The position numbers and the translations under genes were made by a program. The notes under the pieces were generated by a model. The model made no database searches. It saw only the letters and a program-made list of their open reading frames with translations, and was not told where the DNA came from. From positions 1 through 10,982 of the forward strand of contig CALXAS010000043.1 of assembly GCA_944386315.1 (NCBI GenBank): a stretch of DNA of 10,982 bases, written 5' to 3'. The DNA comes from an uncultured Clostridia bacterium. GTDB taxonomy: Bacteria; Bacillota; Clostridia; TANB77; CAG-508. Positions within the stretch are counted from its first letter, which is position 1. The number at the start of each line of letters is the position of its first letter. Of the stretch, positions 8,087 through 10,982 are shown in pieces.

Positions 8087-8115
8087 TTGATTTTTCGCCT
8101 TCTTCGTTTTATAAT
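8087..8115 (+). promoter_or_regulatory. Sigma-A promoter of the GGDEF gene
   Basis: The -35 box is TTGATT (8087-8092, four of six consensus), the spacer is 17 bp and the -10 box is a perfect TATAAT (8110-8115). It lies 35 bp before the ATG at 8151, with GAGGG as ribosome binding site between them. No riboswitch-like structure is visible in the short leader. Confidence 0.8.
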
Positions 8116-8150
8116 ATTGCTAGACTTTATTAAATATAGAGGGATTGTTT

Positions 8151-9677
8151 ATGACACTAGTTGAAATATATCATAGAATAAAACAATATCAGTATGCAAA
8201 TGGACTAGAAGATTTAAAAGTTTATTCTAAACAATATAGTTCTTCTATTCTTTTGCCTGCTTATTCACAAAATAAAAACTTAGCACCTTACACTTTACTT
8301 TCTATGGATTTTAACCACTTGTTTGATATTAATGCTAAGTATGGAAAAAATGTGGGAGATAAGGTAATTTATCAATACCTTTCTCATTTAATAGATATCC
8401 TTCCTTCTGGCTCTTGTGTAATACGAACAGGGGGAGACGAATTTAATATACTTATTCCTATGCCTTATGAGGATGCCAAAAATTATGCTTCCTCTATTTT
8501 GTCCATGGAAAAAGAATTTTCTGCGTTATTTCATGGTTGCACTACTACTATGCATTTTGTAGATTCTACCAAACATTTTAATTTGCAATCTATGTTAAAG
8601 GAAGGTGAACAACAAATTGCCTCTCAAAAGGTATCCTTAAAAGAAAAAGATAGCCGTATTGTTGTTCCTTCTATGGCTTCTAGCAATTCTGATTTTTATC
8701 AAAGTTGTTATCGTTGCTTTCAGACTTTCTTTAAAAGTCTTCGTTTGCATAATGATGTGTTTACTTTAGCTGACTTAAAAAATATTTACTTACACTGTAT
8801 TGATGTGTTTCATGCTTTATTAGAGAAAAATGCACGTGTGTATGAAACAGACTCTCCCGTTTATTTACCACACCCTAAGCAAGAGCTTTTTCAAGAATTT
8901 CATACACTACTACGTGATTGTTCTTTCGTAGACGAAAAACAATTGGCTAAAATTCTTGAAAATGACCATTCTTCTACTTTGCAAAAACTTATCTGCGAAC
9001 CTGTTACAGGAGAGTTCTCTAAGGATTATTTACAACAATATTTATTAAAAGAACAGGGTTCCTCATATCGTGCTGTTTTACTTTCTAGTACCTTTATTAA
9101 ATTAAATAACCTGTTATATGGGCATGATGCTACCGATAAGGACATTAATTATCTAGCTAAGCAATGCAGAACTTGGATAGAACGTATATCTCCTACACTT
9201 CTTTCTCATCCAAGTAATCCTTTTACAAGTACTCATCCTGTCCATCTTATTAGCTTAGGTGGCGGTGATTTTCTTGTTACTTGTCCAGCTAATTATCCTA
9301 TAGAGAACTTGGAATTGGAACATTTTATCCATTCTGTGCAAAATGAAACTGCTTCGCCTTCTCTTTTAAAACTTTCTATGAGCCCTTATGCGAAAAACAT
9401 AGATTCTCATAATTTAAAAGCATCTTTAGAGGATTTGTTTCTTTCTACTTATCCTCAAAAAGATACCTATGTAAAAGATTTATTAAGAGATTCTTCTAAA
9501 ATGGATATATTATTGCAGAGGTTATTCTCTCCTGTATTGCAAGATAAATCTCGCTCTCTTACTATACAAGAGAAGAAACAATTATTAGATGTATTTTCCT
9601 ATGCCGGTTTATCTGCTATAGAGGATTTTAATCAACAACAGCTTTCTATACAACAAAATGAAGATTTGCAAAAATAA
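8151..9677 (+). CDS. Tandem GGDEF-domain protein: one domain with intact signature, one degenerate
   Basis: A 508-aa protein with no signal peptide or membrane segment. The first GGDEF domain (about residues 45-165) has the exact motif RTGGDEF (G94-F98), metal ligand D53, N61 at the guanine-contact position and G69-D70. N55, F58, A62 and K66 replace usual conserved residues, and the RxxD inhibitory site is absent (PSGS in its place). After a helical linker, EPVTGEF (283-289) resembles the DxLTGLxN start of a GGDEF domain. LLSSTF (310-315) then aligns with LLSMDF of domain 1 and ISLGGGDF with IRTGGDEF. This second domain lacks the metal-binding aspartate (T314), so it should be inactive, perhaps sensing or dimerising. 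It may make cyclic-di-GMP or a related dinucleotide, but activity is unproven. I chose the ATG at 8151, with GAGGG 7 bp upstream, over an in-frame TTG two codons earlier. The gene is a single-gene unit between its own promoter and terminator. Confidence 0.82.
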   Translation: MTLVEIYHRIKQYQYANGLEDLKVYSKQYSSSILLPAYSQNKNLAPYTLLSMDFNHLFDINAKYGKNVGDKVIYQYLSHLIDILPSGSCVIRTGGDEFNILIPMPYEDAKNYASSILSMEKEFSALFHGCTTTMHFVDSTKHFNLQSMLKEGEQQIASQKVSLKEKDSRIVVPSMASSNSDFYQSCYRCFQTFFKSLRLHNDVFTLADLKNIYLHCIDVFHALLEKNARVYETDSPVYLPHPKQELFQEFHTLLRDCSFVDEKQLAKILENDHSSTLQKLICEPVTGEFSKDYLQQYLLKEQGSSYRAVLLSSTFIKLNNLLYGHDATDKDINYLAKQCRTWIERISPTLLSHPSNPFTSTHPVHLISLGGGDFLVTCPANYPIENLELEHFIHSVQNETASPSLLKLSMSPYAKNIDSHNLKASLEDLFLSTYPQKDTYVKDLLRDSSKMDILLQRLFSPVLQDKSRSLTIQEKKQLLDVFSYAGLSAIEDFNQQQLSIQQNEDLQK

Positions 9678-9715
9678 GTGTAATTTAGATACGTTCCTTA
9701 AATTGCACTTTTTTT
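9676..9715 (+). terminator. Rho-independent terminator of the GGDEF gene
   Basis: A 12 bp stem pairs 9676-9687 with 9699-9710 (right arm TAAATTGCACTT), with one G-U pair and an 11-nt loop. A T-run follows. The left arm overlaps the last two bases of the GGDEF stop codon. The A-rich left flank makes it usable in the minus direction too, where it would end transcription of the RhuM relic. The hairpin is copy 1 of the repeat described separately. Confidence 0.8.
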
Positions 9716-9722
9716 ATTTATT
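9677..9722 (+). repeat. Copy 1 of a 46 bp palindromic repeat
   Basis: These 46 bp match 10480-10525 in the same orientation with only three differences: one at 9681 (T for C) and two at 9689-9690 (AT for GG). All changes are in the left arm or loop; the right arm and the tail (a T7 run followed by ATTTATT) are identical. Similarity stops at 9722. The core, with ACGTTCC in the loop, resembles REP-like or MITE-like terminator repeats scattered in some Firmicutes, but that likeness is from memory and not checked. Confidence 0.8.
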
Positions 9723-10450
9723 CTCTTTTAAATATTTATTTAACATTTGATCCATACTAGAAATATATTCTTTATCTTGTTTAATCCTGAATTTTTCATA
9801 TTCTTCATTTGCTTTTTGGATTGCCTGTTTATGTGATATTTTTCCAGCATCTTTTAAAATATTTTAGCAATACCTACATCATATTTATAAATTATTCCAT
9901 CTGGTGAGTTCTTCCAAGAAGTTAGTCCCATATGAAGCTTTTTGGAATCTACTCTTTCAAAAATTAATTCGGCAGCAGTTTTTCCTGTAATTGCATAATG
10001 TAACTTGTTTTGTACAATTTTGAAAAAAGTATATGCTTCTTCTGAATCTTTATTATAGTCAACTGCTGTTGCTATAAATAAATCCATAATTTTTTGGTAA
10101 GACATTCTTTCACTTACTCTAATAGTTTTTATGCGTTCTAATAATTCTTCGAAATATCTAGTATCAAATTTATTACCATTGATAAATCTCTCATCATTTA
10201 ATGCAAATCCTTTAATCATATATTCTTTGATAATCTTATTTGCCCATGTTCTAAATTTAATAGCAGGTTTTGAATTTACTCTAAATCCTATTGATATTAT
10301 CATATCTAAATTATAATATTTTGTAATATACTGTTGTTTATTATTATTACCCATATGTGCAATTTTTGCACATGTGCTATCTTCTTCTAATTCTTTATCT
10401 TTATAAATATTATTTATATGCCTTGTTATACCCGTTCTGTCAATCAGTTT
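9714..10450 (-). pseudogene. rhuM: RhuM family protein relic (5' truncated, internal deletion)
   Basis: The minus strand encodes recognisable RhuM-family sequence in two frames. The first stretch starts without a start codon at DRTGITRHINNIYK (from 10441), continues through STCAKIAH, the conserved NLDMIISIGFRVNS and YFEELLERI, and ends VGIAKIF with a stop at 9854-9856. The normal C-terminus, DAGKISHKQA to KYLKENK, is found at 9714-9851 in another frame. I estimate that about 60 codons usually found between these parts are missing, so an internal deletion has also shifted the frame. The usual N-terminal helix-turn-helix region is cut off: an in-frame stop at 10472-10474 lies beside repeat copy 2. 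The internal ATG at 10354 could start a 166-aa product, but it begins inside conserved sequence. RhuM proteins occur in pathogenicity islands and mobile regions; their biochemical role is not settled. Function here is probably lost. Confidence 0.85.
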
Positions 10451-10473
10451 ACATCTAATTATTAGAAATTTTC

Positions 10474-10518
10474 AAAAAAAGTGCAATTTAGGGACGTTCC
10501 TTAAATTGCACTTTTTTT
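10474..10518 (-). terminator. Bidirectional terminator hairpin after the SUMF1-like relic
   Basis: A perfect 17 bp stem pairs 10474-10490 with 10502-10518, with A7 on the left and T7 on the right and an 11-nt loop, GGGACGTTCCT. On the minus strand the hairpin ends in a T-run and lies about 40 bp downstream of the SUMF1-like stop codon, where a terminator is expected. The symmetry means it should work in both directions. Confidence 0.75.
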
Positions 10519-10525
10519 ATTTATT
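10480..10525 (+). repeat. Copy 2 of the 46 bp palindromic repeat
   Basis: Same orientation as copy 1 at 9677-9722, with 43 of 46 positions identical. This copy has the better-preserved palindrome (GTGCAATTTA opposite TAAATTGCAC). Its left side sits directly against the truncated 5' end of the RhuM relic, and its right side is followed by the 3' flank of the SUMF1-like fragment. The two copies therefore enclose the relic as direct repeats about 0.76 kb apart. Confidence 0.8.
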
Positions 10526-10557
10526 ATAATTGATTACCTAGCTTTCTCTATTTTCTT

Positions 10558-10878
10558 TTAGTAGATTATCACTCGAAAAGATATATATAGATAATCTGGT
10601 TCTCTTACAGCACTTCCACGGTGACTTGTTATTCCATTTTCGTAATTATATTGACTTCCTCTATATACACTTGCTCCTGTACTACCAGAATATATCTCTG
10701 TTGACCATTCTTGTGTATTTCCACACATATCATAAATATTGCATCTTACATCGCTGTTAGTTCCATCTATTGTAGCACCACACTTAGCAATTGCATCCAT
10801 TTGCGTTGCATTTTCTACAGAATAATCTTTATCTTCACTAAATTCCTGTATAAATACTAGGAGGATTATATCTTTTTC
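10558..10878 (-). pseudogene. SUMF1/formylglycine-generating-enzyme-like protein, C-terminal fragment
   Basis: The minus-strand frame carries the typical C-terminal signature of the FGE-sulfatase (SUMF1) fold. It has NIYDMCGNTQEWSTE (compare YDMxGNxxEW), then YRGSQ (compare RGGS), SHRGSAVRE, and the ending YLYISFRVIIY (compare IGFR). The frame opens after a stop at 10879-10881; its first ATG is at 10800 and gives only 80 residues, against roughly 250-300 for a complete domain. I found no convincing continuation between 10882 and the window end. True formylglycine-generating enzymes have two active-site cysteines after the RGGS-like motif; none is present here, so even the intact parent was probably not a sulfatase-maturing enzyme. 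No ribosome binding site is obvious before 10800. It is most likely a 5'-truncated relic, though a frameshifted gene continuing past the edge cannot be excluded. Confidence 0.65.
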
Positions 10879-10982
10879 TTACCTTTTTATTTTGCTTTTT
10901 AGTGGTTACTTATTTCCATAATTTTTGATATAATATCCTTAAAGCAATCTTAATTACCCATTGTTGAGTTTCATTGCCAATT

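Noticed and set aside
7749..8090. Plus-strand 113-aa frame rich in Phe/Tyr opposite the ogg 5' end.
   Set aside because: Antisense shadow of conserved ogg codons, with no ribosome binding site and no family features.
10355..10379. Palindrome (CATATGTGCAA opposite TTGCACATGTG) that partly resembles the arms of the 46 bp repeat.
   Set aside because: It falls in the RhuM coding sequence for the family-conserved residues STCAKIAHM, so it is explained by coding and is not a third repeat copy.
10857..10875. AGGAGG on the plus strand, resembling a strong ribosome binding site.
   Set aside because: No ATG, GTG or TTG follows at a usable distance with an open frame, and the site lies in the minus-strand frame of the SUMF1-like relic.

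Overview
The window is very A+T-rich chromosomal DNA with short intergenic gaps, AGGAG-type ribosome binding sites and near-consensus sigma-A promoters. Together with an AddB-type recombination nuclease, an Fe-S family 4 uracil glycosylase and an Fe-S glutamate-synthase-like oxidoreductase, this suggests a low-GC Firmicute of the class Clostridia, probably an anaerobe. That placement is inference from gene content and style; no rRNA or other taxonomic marker is present.

Left part (1-8006, all minus strand). Reading leftward, an OGG1-type 8-oxoguanine glycosylase (7137-8006) is followed by a good promoter and a tight five-gene run: addB (3672-7049, GTG start), an MBL-fold hydrolase (2784-3668), pgeF (1964-2779), an S66 LD-carboxypeptidase (1056-1970) and a family 4 uracil-DNA glycosylase (469-1023). 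Gaps in the run are 3 bp, 4 bp, a 7 bp overlap and 32 bp, so it looks like one transcript. It mixes DNA repair (double-strand ends and uracil, with 8-oxoguanine just upstream) with peptidoglycan editing and trimming (PgeF, S66). A separate promoter with a perfect -35 box then drives a glutamate-synthase-small-subunit-like oxidoreductase that runs off the left edge.

Middle (8007-9722). A 144 bp divergent gap carries a promoter for a plus-strand 508-aa cytosolic protein. It has an N-terminal GGDEF domain that keeps the signature but not every substrate-contact residue, a helical linker, and a second, degenerate GGDEF domain (GGGDF). Its stop codon runs directly into a hairpin terminator.

Right part (9676-10982). 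This is a zone of decay. A RhuM-family relic, truncated at its 5' end and with an internal deletion, lies between two direct copies of a 46 bp palindromic, terminator-like repeat. Beyond the second copy is the C-terminal fragment of a formylglycine-generating-enzyme-like (SUMF1) protein without the expected cysteines. I see no CRISPR array, RNA gene, integrase or intact transposase. The least ordinary items are the tandem GGDEF protein, the repeat pair bounding the RhuM relic, and the mixed repair and cell-wall operon. I do not see a convincing new defence or mobile system.
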